Shown: positions 1 through 11,917 of the stretch, in pieces | Layout: every line of letters begins with the position of its first letter | How positions within the stretch are numbered: the stretch's first letter is position 1 | Assembly: GCA_026826555.1 (NCBI GenBank) | Contig: JAKSZT010054304.1 | Coordinates: 48,634,706-48,698,705 of the forward strand | DNA: 64,000 nt | Source: Tolypeutes matacus | Lineage: Eukaryota; Chordata; Mammalia; Cingulata; Chlamyphoridae | Direction of reading: 5' to 3' | Notes under the pieces: model-generated | Told to the model about the DNA's origin: nothing | Databases searched by the model: none | Seen by the model: the letters and a program-made list of their open reading frames with translations, nothing else | Made by a program: the position numbers and the translations under genes

Positions 1-790
1 TACAGGGACAGAGAGAAGCCTCCAGAAGTTGAATTGAACTAAACCAAGAAAGAGAAAAGCCACAGGCAGAGCAGGATGAAGCTGAAAGCAATGAGGCCTG
101 GAAGAGAGGGGAAAGATGAGTGGACCCTGCCATGTCCCTGATCACTCACAGCTGCAGCTTGGGGAGAAACTATCTCTGATGATGCCTGGATTGGGACACT
201 TTCATGGCCTCAGAACTGTAAGCTCATAGGTTAATAAGTCCCACTGTAAAAGCCAACTCATTTCTGGTATATTGTTTTCAGCAGCATTTAGCAAACTAAA
301 ACAGGGTTTAGGAGAAATATTTGGGGTAAATTTATAGATTTTGGGGTCATTGGTGTGAGGTTTAGCTGATAGTTGAAACCTTGGAGATAGTATGGAATGA
401 TTAGAAAAGACAGCCAGGGAAGGAACCCTGGGATGCCCTGGTGTTTCAGGGACAGGCAGGGGAGACCCACTGAAGGAAGAAGTGATCAAGGACAAAGAAG
501 AGAATTCAGAGTGTGATGGTCCTGAGAATCAAGGTAGGGAGGAGTTTTGAGGAAGAAGCAGAGAGCTCTAAACAGAGAGAGTGAGCTAAGACACTAAGAT
601 CAGTGGAGTGGCAGGGACAAAAGTCAGACTGGAGTAGAGTTGATGAGTGATGAGGAGATAAGGAAGTAGTCAGCAAGTACAGTTATATGTCTCCTACAGT
701 GAGTATACTAGGGAAGGGAAGAGGAAAAACTGGGCAAACGTCAGGGAGAGGCAGGACTGAAGGCAAGCGATACTTAAATGTGCTTACAGG
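1..790. other. Intergenic, no gene; decayed repeat-like sequence
   Basis: No coding or RNA gene is visible. The purine-rich text at about 540-690 (gain-of-weight phrases such as GGAGTGGCAGGGACAAAAGTCAGACTGG split over the stretch) resembles antisense L2, but it is too decayed for a firm call. Confidence 0.4.
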
Positions 791-1025
791 GAGTGGATGT
801 GGCTCAAGCAGTTGAGTGCCTGCTTCCCACATGGGAGATCCCGGGTTTGGTTCCCAGTGCCTCCCAAAAACAAAGACAAACAAGAAGCAAAACAAAATGA
901 AAAAACCAACTAAGGGGAGCCAAAGTGGCTCAGTGGTTGAGTGCCACCTTTCCACTTATGAGCTCCTGGGTTCAATTCCTGGCCCCGGTACCTTAAAAAA
1001 AAAAAAAAGAAAAAGAAAAAAGAAA
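791..1025 (+). mobile_element. DAS-type tRNA-derived SINE, dimeric
   Basis: Two tRNA-like monomers sit in tandem, each with a GTGGCTCA...GGTTGAGTGCC A-box region and a GGTTC-type B box. An A-rich linker joins them and an A-rich tail follows. Ten-base direct repeats TGCTTACAGG flank the element (781-790 and 1026-1035), showing retroposition. Confidence 0.85.
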
Positions 1026-1035
1026 TGCTTACAGG

Positions 1036-3100
1036 TGCAAGGGAAGGAGTCACTTGAGTGGGAGAGGGACAAAGGCTTTTCCTTACCTACTTAACCTCCC
1101 CTAGCCCTGCTTCTTTCCTGGGACAGAATCCCCTTTGGGCTCTGCAGATGGGTAGCAAACTGCTGGGAAAGGCTGATAAGAGCCCCCAGGGGCTGAGTCA
1201 TGGGAATGCTAGTCCCTTTGTCCACTGCTTAGCTGAGGAATGGGTATGTGACCCATGGCTGGCCAATAGCCCGAAGGGGAAGTGTGCTGGGGTTTTCTGG
1301 GAGAGACTTTTCCCTTGATAAATAAGATAGCCCATAGGAGAAAAAAGCCTTTTTAAAACATTTTAAATGCTTTTTTTTTTTCTTTCCCCTTGTTTCTTTC
1401 CTTGCTCTGTTAGACCATGTCACTTGAAGATGTGAAGCTAAGAATGCTGCAGCCTTCTTGCAACAACAAAGTGATAAGCTGGGGGGTGAGGATGGCAGCG
1501 CATGAGGGTGGAAAGACCTGCCTTCTTGATGGTCCTTAAGGACGTTGCTGAGCGGCCCACCAACCTTGGGATCACCTCCCTTCAGTCTTTTTTTTTTTAT
1601 TTTAATTTTTAAAAAATACTTCCCCCTTCAGAGTCTTATTAAGAAATGATAAGGGGGAGGGGTGTTAAAAAATGATAAAAGTAAATAAATAAATCAATCT
1701 AAGAAATGATAAGCTTCCATATGGTTTAAGCCACTGCTAGTTTATCTATTCAGCCAAACGCATCCAAACTGATACAGGGAGGATGTCACATTCTGGACCC
1801 AAGGAGATTTAGGTTGGTCTTAAAGTGAAATCAGGAGACCAGTAAGACTGTAAAATGTTAAGGTAAACCATCTTTGACTGGACCTTCTTCCCTAAAGTAG
1901 GTCAAAACTATGGCTCTTTAAAACAACCCTGATTTGATATAACATTTATGTAATCTAAAGCTTCTTTAAAAATAAATTAAAAATTGAAAAACAGAACAAC
2001 TCTGAGCTACTGATTACTTTGTGATGAGTAGTGAAGATTTTGGAAATCAGGTCCTCTGCCTTTCTGGCTGAAGCCCGGCCAAGTAGGACTTCTATCTACG
2101 GTTCCAAACAAGAATCACTGATTAGCCCTCTCCACGGCTTCTCACCATCATCACTGTTTCCTATTGATCCACAGGGAGGCACATCTCCCTAATCTTTCCA
2201 ATTAGCCACATCTTGACTGCATTATGAGGTACCACTCTGGAATTTAGACAGGAGCATTTTCCTCTTGATTGAGAGTTCAAAAGGCGGAACTGTGGTCCAG
2301 AAAATGGGCTTGAAGGCAACAGAGGTATTTGCAAAGGAGGTATTGCATAAGCACCCCAGCAAACACCGAGCTCTCTTCCCAGGGCTACTGAGGAATGTGC
2401 TGGTGACTGGGAAAAGAGTGCCCGCCCTAGAGAATTTTACAGCCTATGGGGGAGAAAGACTAAAATGTCACTGATAACAGCCCCGTATGATAGCAGAAGC
2501 TGGGTGAAAATGGGATGGAAAAACAGGGAGTTGGAAACAGCAAGGAATCTAGTTAGCAAGCTACTGGAATGTTCTAGGTGAGAGAAAACTAGGGCAGTGG
2601 CAGGGGAGATGGAAAAGAGGGCAGGATACAGGAGGCCTTGCTGAGATAGAATCAGCAAGTCTGCGGAGCCATTAGATGTGGGATGTGAGGAGAGGTTTGA
2701 ATAAAAGGACAAAGCTAATGCAGTAGCAAGAGAGATCTTAAAAGTCATCTAGAATCATGGTTTCCAAATCAACAAAGGCATACACAGAAAGAAGCCCAGT
2801 GTTTTGGGGTAGGATGTATTTTCTCCTCCTTTGGGCACCCAGCAGGCTGGGTTAATAGAAGATTGCATAAGTTTGTGCAAGGACTAAGGGAGAATGCAAG
2901 CAGGGCCGGCTTTATGGGCACGGGACCTGTTTGGCCACTTGGAGACCCACGCATAAAAGGACTTTGCACTTGGTTTAATGTTCTCCTGTTGTTCTCTTTA
3001 AACTCTTAATTTTTGACCCAGGGACCCTGCATTTTCATTCTGCGCTGTATCCTGGGCCTATGGTGGTTGCTGCTGGGAGGAGAGGCAGAAATGAGGGGCT
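1036..3100. other. Intergenic, no gene; probable antisense L2 at about 2490-2750
   Basis: There are no convincing exons. 2490-2750 reads like the reverse complement of an L2 3' region (GAATCTAGTTAGCAAGCTACTGG and GATGTGAGGAGAGGTTTGA type wording, broken up by decay). A (T)n/(AT)-rich patch lies at 1587-1700. The rest looks like unique sequence. Confidence 0.4.
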
Positions 3101-3122
3101 AATTAATCTAGTCCTTCTAGAG

Positions 3123-3618
3123 CAGGGGTTCTTAACCTTTTTTAAGGGTGAGGGGTTCTTAACCCATAGATCCCTTTGCCAGTCTGGTGAAAACCGCCGA
3201 CCCCTTCTCAGAATGTAGCGGCAGATAGTTTTATGACACTCGACATCGGTGTGTCTTTAAATTAAATTTTAGGATTAATTCAAAATTATGTTTTACAACT
3301 TTCCCATAATTTCAATACCTGATAACCTAACACGGTTCAGCATCTGTTCAGACGGTCATTTTCGGCAAACATTTAGAAATTCGAGTTTTCCCACGGTGTC
3401 ACAAATCCATCTCCGCCATCCTTACCAACCTTTTTGCAGGCAGTTATCCACTGCACTCAGAACATGTTACATCAAAATGAAAATCATACTAAATCCACAC
3501 TATACTGTATATTATTTAATAAATATATCACATCCACACCAACATACTCCCACAAGAATCATGTTGTTTTTTTAACAATTTCAATTCAAGCTCACAGATA
3601 CCTGCTTAAAAACCCCTG
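3123..3618 (-). mobile_element. hAT-like non-autonomous DNA transposon, long member (496 bp)
   Basis: The ends are inverted: CAGGGGTTCTTAA at 3123-3135 and TTAAAAACCCCTG at 3606-3618 (12 of 13 complementary). Flanking octamers TTCTAGAG and TTCGACTG match at 5 of 8. In reverse complement its first ~160 bases match the elements at 3903-4066 and 30630-30822, and its last ~75 bases (ACTGGCAAAGG...GGTTAAGAACCCCTG) match the end of the 30630 copy. It therefore looks like the longer progenitor form. No transposase frame is visible. Confidence 0.8.
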
Positions 3619-3659
3619 TTCGACTGGCTCAGAAATGGCATACAGTTGGGGTCGAAATG

Positions 3660-3800
3660 AATGTGAATGATAAGGTAACAATAGTAGCCTGTTTCACAGA
3701 AGTGTTGTGAGTGTTAAATGAGCAAATATATGTAAAGTGCTTAGAACAACCTCTGGCACACAAGTGAATGCTGTGTAGGTGTTTGATGTCATTATTCCCT
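3660..3800 (+). repeat. MIR SINE remnant
   Basis: The sequence has the typical MIR 3' half: GTTGTGAGTGTTAAATGAG, then AAAGTGCTTAGAACAACCTCTGGCACAC. It is ancient and decayed. Confidence 0.6.
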
Positions 3801-3902
3801 CCCTGCACTAATTCAACATCTGACAGTCTGAGGCTGATCATTCGTGAGGTCCCTGTGGACTTTTCTGTTTCACATTTTTAACCTGCCACTCTCCGTCTAG
3901 AC

Positions 3903-4066
3903 CAGGGGTTCTTAACCAGGGATCCATGAGCTTGAATTGAAATTCAAAAAAATCATTATTCTTGTGGGGACGTGTTGGTGCTGGTGTGATATATTTGTAA
4001 AATAATACACAGGATAGTGTGGACTTAGTAAGGGGTCCGTGGAACAAACAAGGTTAAGAAACCCTG
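3903..4066 (+). mobile_element. hAT-like MITE, short member (164 bp)
   Basis: It begins CAGGGGTTCTTAACC and ends GGTTAAGAAACCCTG, an inverted repeat. Flanking octamers GTCTAGAC (3895-3902) and ATCTAGCC (4067-4074) match at 6 of 8. This fits an 8-bp hAT target duplication of the TCTAG type. The body (GAGCTTGAATTGAAATTCA, then GACGTGTTGGTG) matches the 30630 copy closely. Confidence 0.85.
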
Positions 4067-4291
4067 ATCTAGCCCCAGGCTTATGATTGTGTGTGTAGGA
4101 AAAAATCCAGTACCTTAAATAAATGTATGATATCACATCCTCTTCTTATCCTTAGTGCAGTTTAGGTAGTGCTTCAGGGTGGGTCTGTGGTATACATGTC
4201 TGTATATGTCTTTGCGTCTGAGAGTGAGGTGTTTTGTTTTGTTTTGCTTTTTAACTCAGTGAGTTAGAGGTACTCTGGTGATTCTATTTTT

Positions 4292-4330
4292 TTGTTTTGT
4301 TTTGTTATTTTTTTTTATTTACTTGCTTTT
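4292..4330 (+). repeat. Low-complexity (TTTTG)n / poly-T tract
   Basis: Simple repeat. A cytosine tract interrupted by one G follows at 4466-4483. Confidence 0.8.
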
Positions 4331-4499
4331 TTTTTGTTCATGTAGAAAGGACTCTTGAACCACTTGCTTCCTCCCCATGCCTTTACTTTCTCCCTAGATC
4401 CCCAAAGGTAGGGCAATCTCTCAAGGAGGGCTGTCACACACACTGTCATCAAGATAATGGCTCCTCCCCCCCCCCCGCCCCCCACTTCCAACTCCCATC

Positions 4500-6590
4500 T
4501 GATTCCCAGAACCTATAAAGTGCCCAATTCATCCTTGGAGCACAGCCCTATGTTGGCAGTAAAAAATTAAAATACTGTCCTGACACCCCTATTCTAAGAA
4601 TCTATTTCCTGACCAAAGTCTGGAAGCTGCCCTTCTTGCCCCTACCCTAATCTTAGATGTTCTGAACACATCCTTAGCAGTAAGAGAACTCTTTCTTAAT
4701 TGTCCTAGGGTTTCAAGTTTGCAGGGACTGCATACTTTTTCCTTAACAGAAATAGTTGTGGTTTTTCCAAACAACTTCGTGAATTTCCCATGGAGCTGGA
4801 AATTCCCTTCTTGGTTACAGCTCTTGAGGGAGGCAAAAGAAGCCTGGTCTAGTCCTAACTTCCCTGCTGACCTGCTGTGTGACTCTGAGAAATTAGCTTG
4901 AACTCTCTGGGCCTAAAACCACAAGAATTATATTATATTGATTGGAGCAGATGGGGTGGGGAGTGGGCGAGATGGAAAGGTTTTGGGCAGGATTTAATTT
5001 TGGAGGACATGGGGAGAAGAGATTTACAAATGTCCCTAGGGTGAGAAAAGCCATTTGGGAGAACTACAATACCATTTAGATTCCTCCTCTTGAAAAAATG
5101 AGCTTAATAATTCCCATTGCTAATTCCTACTCCCTCACCCTTCACCTCCCCCGCCTCCTCCACCCCCAGCCTGTTGATTGAGAGAGTAGATATGCTATAT
5201 TCTCCTCCTCCCACGTATCCACACATTTCTGGGAGGCCCTTGATAAACAGAAGGCAGAGGCAAGGCTGCCGAATTATTATTATCATTATGATGATTATTT
5301 TGCTTTCAGCATGAGAAACAGGAAGTGAAACTGACTAAAATGACCAGTGATAAATGCTTGGCTCCATCTCCTCAGCTGGACCTGAAGGCAAGAAGAAGCC
5401 AGCCAAAGAAAACTGTGCCCCTGCCACAGGCTCTAACAACCCCCGGTGGTGTGTAATGTGTGCGTGTGTGCGCGGGTGTGTTTTACAAGGACTATCTTTA
5501 AATAACTAGTTTCCAGAACTTGTGGTGATCTTTCAGCCTTACTCGAATTCCCACACTTCCCCCTTCATGCGCTATCCTGAGGGTCCTTCTTTATGGATTT
5601 CCTTCCCCATTTCCTAGAGAGAGCTGCCCATGCTGTCAGAGGGTGTCAAAGAGAAATGATGAATGGGTTCCTGCCACAAACACCTTATCTGTGGAAGCCA
5701 GGTCTGAGCCCTGTGCCTCTCTTTGTATTGCATTTTGTCCCCACAGCAGAGACACTTCTTCGCCAGAGGTCTTTCCCTCCCTCTCCCTCCTGGGCGCCGT
5801 GTTGTTCTCTTTTGGAAGGGCTGCTGACACTCCATCTGCTTGGTGGATTATTCATGTCCTTTGTCTTCCTTAGGAATCGATTATGGATAAATGGTAGTCA
5901 GAAAACTGGGCCTCAGGGCCAATGTAATTATCCCCCTCCACCCTCGACATTTCCATTTGCAGCACCAGCCTCTGGAAACTCCGAAAATGACCTGATTTTC
6001 ATACTACCTTGTTAGCTCAACTTCCCTAGGAGAAAAGAGCTGACAGCTATGGGGAAGTAAATGAAACAAGCCGGTGTTTCAGAAATGCCTCCTCATTTGG
6101 ACCGGGTTCTGAAAAACTCGGAGGAGACAGGAGAGAGAAAAGCATCAAGCAGAGGCAGCAAAGAGGGAGAGAAAGCCAGCGTGTTAGTTGTGCAGGATGC
6201 TGGGTCTTGTTCTGGTCCCGGGGACCCACCCCTTTTTGTGGCTTTCAGACCAAGAACTTGAGGCAAATTAATAGGTTATTGGAATTTTGGTTTGGGAAAA
6301 ACATTACCGTCTTTTTGCCCCTACAATTTTTTCCTGAGCCCAAAATAGGGGTCCAGAGGAGCCCACCCAGGGGTTGGGATGGGCATGAGGGTCTCAGCAG
6401 GGGCACTGATTGAGGAAGAATAACCCTGGTGTAGAGCTTTAAGCCCCAAGCAGCTGTAGTTGTCTGTCTTCTGGGAGTGACTGTCCAGCTTGCCCTGCTC
6501 CCTGCTCAGGCAGGCTTGGTGGCTTGGGACCTTGGCATTGGGTTCCCACCTTCCTGTATCCAATCCCCACTCCAGCCCCTTCCTTGAAGT
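4500..6590. other. Intergenic, no gene recognised
   Basis: Short open frames occur on both strands (longest 140 codons at 5593-6015), with no recognisable domain, splice pattern or homology. A GT-rich microsatellite-like patch lies at 5455-5481 and an ATT/ATG patch at 5272-5297. Confidence 0.5.
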
Positions 6591-6594
6591 CACT

Positions 6595-6695
6595 TAAATT
6601 CACTGTGCCTCAGTTTCCTCGGCTGGGACCCTGGAAGGATACTAGTAACATGGAAAGCATCATAAGTGTTTAATAAATGTGAGCTATTATCATGG
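6595..6695 (+). repeat. MIR SINE remnant
   Basis: The stretch TGTGCCTCAGTTTCCTC is followed by ATAAGTGTTTAATAAATGTGAGC, the usual order of the MIR core and tail. Confidence 0.6.
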
Positions 6696-6829
6696 CCATT
6701 TAAGTCTGTCTTTGTCTTCTCATCCACCATCCTCTGTTCCATCCATCCAGCAATAATATGAGTACCATATTCTGTGATGGGCACCGGGCAAATCACTTGG
6801 GCTGGAAACAAAGTTAGCAGAACTTTCAT

Positions 6830-7940
6830 CTCTGAGGGTTCATCCCTCCCCAGAATTTCTGTAATTTCTTAATGCCGAGCAGAGCATGTGGTTGTGCTTC
6901 CTCGGCCCCATTCCTTGCCTGGTTTCTCCTTCACTTACTTCTCTCCTTCCCTGCTCTTTTTTACCACCTTCTTTGGAAGCTAGGCCCCAGGTGTCCCGCC
7001 AGGCCCTTCTGGGGATTGTCTGGGAAGGGAGTCCTGGGAGGCGCAGGGCCGTGGACCAGCAGTTCTCCCTGAACACGGCTCTCTTTCCCAGGCCCTAGGC
7101 TCCTCTGTACGCTCTCTGGAGATGCTGGAGGAGGGCCACCAGGCTTTGTAATAACCACACTTCTTCACTGTAAACAAGAACCAGATTCCTGGGGAGTGAC
7201 GTGAGCAGGAGCTCTGTGGCTGAGGCAGCTGTGGTTACGCCAAGAAGGTGAGGGAACACCTCTCTGCTGGGCTGCTGGGCCCTGACCTGCCTGGGGGAAG
7301 GCCCCAGGGGAGGCTGCCCATGCAGGCCCCTCACTGCTACCCTCCCAGCTGCTCTCTACCTGAGTTACAGGGGCCATGGTGCCAAAAGGACTCTGCAGAC
7401 ACAGGCGGACAACCAGTCAGCCTGTGACTCGACATCCTGGCTTACCTTCCCAACCAGGCTGGTATCCTCTCAAGTCTCTCCCTCTTTAGGATTTGCCTCA
7501 CCCTTTTCCCTACTCATTTACCCCACTTCCACCCTTAGTTGTCATACTCCAACTTTCTATCCCTTCCTGAGGAAGAACTGGACATGGTCCTCACCGATGT
7601 TGAAGGAAGAAGCCTCACCCTCTCGTGAGGACACGCTGATTCCTGGAACCCAAGAGCGAAGTCTGCACTGGAGGTTGGCACTGCCCGCAGGCCATCCAAG
7701 CCGGCTGACCCTGGGTGGCACTGCCTGCTCCAGGGCTAGCCTCTTAGCCATGTGGCTTCTGAGTTAGGATTCACTCCCCTGGGATTCAGATTAAACGCAG
7801 GCTCTGGTAGTTCCTAGGTGGAGGGTTGGGCTGGTTCGAATACTCGCAGGACACACAAGAAACTGGGACAGTGAACTGGGTGTCTGAGGGTGAAGGTGGG
7901 AGGGACACATTTTACTATATGCCCTGTTGGGCTTTGGCAT
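6830..7940. other. Intergenic, no gene recognised
   Basis: Moderately GC-rich unique-looking sequence. Overlapping short frames on both strands have no recognisable homology. Confidence 0.4.
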
Positions 7941-7954
7941 TTTTGACCATGTGT

Positions 7955-8400
7955 CTTTAGCTTCCTGGGGCTATTGTGACAAAGTACCCCAAACGGGGTG
8001 GCTTAAAATAACAGAACTTTATTGTCTCACAGTTCTGGAGGCTGGAAGTCCAAAATCAAGGCGTCAGCAGGCCCTGCTGTCTCTGAAACGAGCAGGGGAG
8101 AATCCTTTCTTGCCTCGTCTAGTTCTGGTGTTTGCCGGCAATCCCTGACGTTCCTTGACTTATAGATGCAGCCCTGCAGTCTCTGCCTCTGCCTTCAAAT
8201 GCCCTCCTTTTGTCTGTCTGTCCTCCCCTTCTCATAAGACCCTGGTTATATTGGATTAAGCCCACCCTTCTCCAGCATCACCTCATTTTAACTTAACTAA
8301 TTCCATCTGCCACAGTCCTATTTCCAAATGAGGTCACATTCTGAGGTGCTGGGGGTTGGGACTTCCATATATCTTCTTCAGGGGGGCACAAAGGTTCCAA
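7955..8400. repeat. Ancient eutherian LTR-like interspersed repeat
   Basis: The wording GGGGCTATTGTGACAAAGTACC, then TGGCTTAAAATAACAGAACTTTATTGTCTCACAGTTCTGGAGGCTGGAAGTCC (read in pieces), and the closing AAATGAGGTCACATTCTGAGG, belong to a widespread old mammalian repeat that I think is LTR-derived (MaLR/ERVL class). The exact family is not resolved by eye. Confidence 0.6.
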
Positions 8401-8948
8401 CAACAACAGAAAAGAATTCTGTGATTTTGTAAATCTCCTGCCATGCGGAAAAAGAGTCCCTTCCTCTCGCCTCAGGGCAAAAGGGACTATGAGGCAATTG
8501 CCTTGGGGAGGCATCATTAGGCCAGACTTTAGGCTTAGAAGGGGTTGCCACAGGTGGGTTGCCGCTGGGGTCTGAGATTTCCTGAATATCTGAATGACTC
8601 AGAATCATGCCCTAGGCAGGGTTGCATTGCTGTAGAGGAAGCTCTGAATGGTTCTTGAGGGAGGAGGCTGGACCTGCTGGCCTCCAGCAGTCCTTCCAGG
8701 CCAGGGCCCTCCTACCTAATGGACAGCAGGAGCCCCTCCCTACCCGGGGAGATCAGCAGGGACAGGCCACTTGTGCTGCTGGTTACCTAGTACCTGGGAG
8801 CAACAGGGGGGGCACAGGCTGGTGCCAGCACCCTGGAGACTCAGCAACCCCCCCCCATAGATGCCAGAAGCTGCCTCCATTTTCCAGGGATTGTGTATTA
8901 GCCTTAGTCCATTTGTTTCTTTCAACACCTTCCTTTCCTTTTTGTTTT

Positions 8949-9148
8949 GTTTTGTTTGTTTGTTTTTTGTTTTTTTTAAAGATTTTATTTATTTATTCAT
9001 TTATCCCCCCCTTGCTGCCCGCGCTCGCTGGGTCAGCCAACCACACCGTGCGGGCGGGCTTGCTCTCACCAGGAGGCCCCAGGAACCGAACCCGGGGCCT
9101 CCCATATGGCAAATGGGAGCCCTACTGATTGAGCCACAGCCGCTTCCC
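8949..9148 (-). mobile_element. DAS-type SINE, monomer with long tail region
   Basis: In reverse complement it begins GGGAAGCGGCTGTGGCTCAAT, carries a B box near GGTTCGGTTCC and ends in an AATAAATAAA/(CAAAA)n tail. The flanking duplication TCCTTTTTGTTTT is at 8936-8948 and 9149-9161. It is the same subtype as the copies at 46756 and 49337. Confidence 0.85.
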
Positions 9149-9169
9149 TCCTTTTTGTTTTAAATAATG

Positions 9170-9570
9170 TAAATTCGTATAAGTTGAAGTTGGCACAGCA
9201 TGGTCATATACATTATCAATGGCTCCCTATTGCCTGAAGTCCAAAACCTTCGTGGTATTTCCAGCCCTTAAATTGGCCTCTTGCCTCAAATTTTGACACG
9301 CTCCCCTACACATCCTACATTCCAGCCCTGCCGACCACCTGCTGCTTCTCAACAGACCATGCAATTCCTTGTCCCTCCATTCCTTTATTCACAGTTGTAC
9401 CTCATTCTCCTTAGGCCTTTTTCCTTCTCTGCCTGGAGAATTCTGGCCCGGAGGTCCAGGTCAAATGCACCTCCTGTGTGAGGACTTCCTGAATGAGTCT
9501 CTCCTGTGTGTGAGCCCTGGAGTACTACATTTAAGCTTTCTCAATGTACTTGGGTCAGCCCTGTATTAGA
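9170..9570 (+). repeat. L2 LINE 3' fragment
   Basis: It has typical L2 wording: GGCTCCCTATTGCCTGAAGTCC, a run of CCAGCCCTGCC, CCTTCTCTGCCTGGAGAATTC and GGTCAAATGCACCTCCTGTG. Such text often gives spurious frames. Confidence 0.6.
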
Positions 9571-9972
9571 GTTAGTTGCCTGGCACCTTTCCTAGATTAC
9601 AGATGCATCCATGGCACCTGGCCTTCCCATGCCCAGCACGAATACGGTACTAGCTGGTGCTCATTCAGTGTCTGTTGACCTGAAAGGAGATGCAAAGTTG
9701 ATGGTGGGGGGTGGGGTAGGTACAGTTCTCAGACTGGCCCACATGCCAACTTCCCTTCTCTAGCATATCCAGTTTCCCTCCGCACATCCACTGCTCTGCT
9801 GGAGGGTGGCTCTAGACATTGATCCAGGGCCAGGAGCAGACCCCTCCCCAGCATCAGGTTCCTTCCAGGTATCAGGGGGTCTTGCCTGCTATTTATGGTA
9901 CATGGGTTACAGAAAAGGAAGAACTCTCTGGTGCAGTGTAATGAGGTACCAGAACTTTTGAGAGGTTTAAGT

Positions 9973-10461
9973 TTGTTTGTTTTTTAAAAGATTTGTTTTA
10001 TTTAATTAATTGATTTATTTCTCCCCACCCCCTTGTTGATTTTTCACTTGCTGTGTCTCTTCATCTTCCTTGTTTCTTTAGGAGGCACTGGGACCCGAAC
10101 CTGGGACCTCTGGTGTGGGAGGGAGGTGCCTAACTGCTGGAGCCACCTCCGCTCCCTGTTTTGTTGTGTCTTTCATTATATTTTTCCTCCCTGTGTCTCT
10201 TGTTGCATCATCTTGTGTCAGCTTGCTGCACCTGCCCATCACATCAGCTCATTGTCTTCTTTAGGAGGCACTGGGAACCTCTGCTCCCTGCTTTGTTGTG
10301 TTTCTCATTATGATTTTTCTTCTTGTGTCTCTTGTTGTATCAGCTTGCCATGCCTGCCCATAATGCCAACTCGCTCTCTTCTTTAGGAGGCACCGGGATC
10401 TAAATGCAACCTCCGATGTGGTAGGCGGTAGCTGGGTTGCCTGAGCCACATCCACTTCCCT
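9973..10461 (-). mobile_element. Composite DAS-type SINE with internal tandem duplication
   Basis: In reverse complement there is a tRNA-like head with GTGGCTCAGGCAACCC near 10450, and a second tRNA-like module near 10095-10155. Between them a ~130-bp unit, CTGTGTCTCTTGTTG...CTTTAGGAGGCAC followed by CTCCCTG, is repeated imperfectly (about 10160-10291 and 10292-10405). Its tail is ATTTAATTAATT/AAATCTT-like at 9985-10020. Terminal duplications are unclear. Confidence 0.75.
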
Positions 10462-10930
10462 GAGCCTCAAGTTTTTAAGGTCACACACCTACCTGTTTAT
10501 GATGGTGCAGGTGTGGTCTTTGGAGGCAGGGAGGTCAGATCAGGTGATCTCCATATGTCTTTCTCATCTCTATAGTTTTATAATTTTCACAACCTAATGA
10601 AGATTATGAAAGGGGGATTAAAGCTCCTACCTCCCTGAGAAATGGAATGAGCAAAAACAAAACAATATGTAGTATATACCATATATACTTCATATACGTA
10701 GATCTTTCCTCAAAAGCTTACAACTGCTAGGACCACAAATCATTACTGTTTAAACAGCTTTACTAGTTGCCTTTAACGCTCTTCTTAGAAGGAGAGTCTT
10801 TGGAAGCTCTGAATAAATTGCAGGCTGTAGACTGTGTTTTCTTCTTCTGAGCCATGCATAGAGGCCGGGTTGACCTCCCCAGAGTGGCCTGGCAGGTGGT
10901 GGGTAGCTGGACCACTTAAAAGGGCATTCA

Positions 10931-11146
10931 GGGGGAGCAGATGTGGCTCAAGCAGTTGAGTACCTGCTTCCCACATGGGAAGTCCTGGATTCAGTTCCTG
11001 GTGCCTCCTAAAAACAAAACAAATAACAAGCAAACAAACGAAAAAACCAACTCAGGGAAGCCGATGTGGCTCAGTGGTTGAGTGCTGGCTTCCCACATAT
11101 GAGGTCTTGTTTTCAATTTCTGACCCCGCCACCTAAAAAAAAAAAA
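10931..11146 (+). mobile_element. DAS-type SINE, dimeric
   Basis: Two tRNA-like units are joined by an A-rich linker ending CCAACTCAGGGA. They have box-A text GTGGCTCAAGCAGTTGAG and GTGGCTCAGTGGTTGAG. The poly-A tail is followed by GGCATTAA, which matches GGCATTCA at 10923-10930 as a target duplication. Confidence 0.85.
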
Positions 11147-11159
11147 GGCATTAAGGAGC

Positions 11160-11400
11160 ATGGTCTCTGAAACATGGAAATCAGCATGGTCTAGATTCCA
11201 GCTCTTCTCCCTGTGGTTGTGTGATGAGTTGGCAACATTTTCAATCTTTCTGAGCCATAGTATTTTCAAAATATCAGAATATCAGAAATAATAATACAGC
11301 ATTGTCAAGAGGATTGAATGAGATGACTTGTATGCAAGTATCTGCCATGTAATAACAAGTCACATTTATAGAGCCCGGTTACTATGTGTCAATTACAGTT
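11160..11400 (+). repeat. MIR SINE remnant
   Basis: The order CATGGTCTAGATTCCAGCTC, GTTGTGTGATGAG and AGGATTGAATGAGATGA matches a full but diverged MIR. Confidence 0.6.
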
Positions 11401-11638
11401 CTAAATGCTCTAAATGCATTTAATCTAGAGAATATTATATCCCTCTCCATTATACAAAGTGAATAGTGAGGTGCAGTTAAGTATGCTAGTAAGGGGTAGA
11501 GGTGGGATTTTTAAAAACATTTTATTTAGAAATAATTTCAAACTTAGAGGATAGTTGCAAAAATAATACAAACCCCATATGGAGAACTCAACACCTCCCG
11601 CGCCCCATTCCCCCACATACCCAGATCCACCTAATTTT

Positions 11639-11851
11639 TTTTTTTTTTAACGAGGTACTGGAGATTGAACCCAGGACCTAGTACATGGGAAGCAGGCGCT
11701 CAACCACCCAGCTATATGCACTCCCCAATGAGAGTTGGTTTTTCATTTGTTTGATTGTTTTGTTTTGGTTTTGGGAAGTACTAGGGATTGAATCCAGGAC
11801 CTCATACATGGGAAGCAGGCACTCAAGCACTTGAGCTATATCTGCTCGCCT
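11639..11851 (-). mobile_element. DAS-type SINE, dimeric, inserted in L1
   Basis: Two reverse-complemented tRNA-like units (GATTGAACCCAGGACCT and GATTGAATCCAGGACCT) are separated by a T-rich linker. The flanks AGATCCACCTAATTTT and GGATACACCAATTTT are a diverged target duplication. It lies within the antisense L1. Confidence 0.8.
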
Positions 11852-11917
11852 GGATACACCAATTTTAATATTTTGCCACCTTTGCTGTATCATGCTTCCA
11901 TCATGTCTTTCCTTCCG

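Noticed and set aside
5593..6015. 140-codon + strand frame upstream of the gene
   Set aside because: No domain, and overlapping frames of similar length occur on the other strand. I could not tie it to a neighbouring gene such as DYRK3, which lies upstream of MAPKAPK2 in human as I recall.
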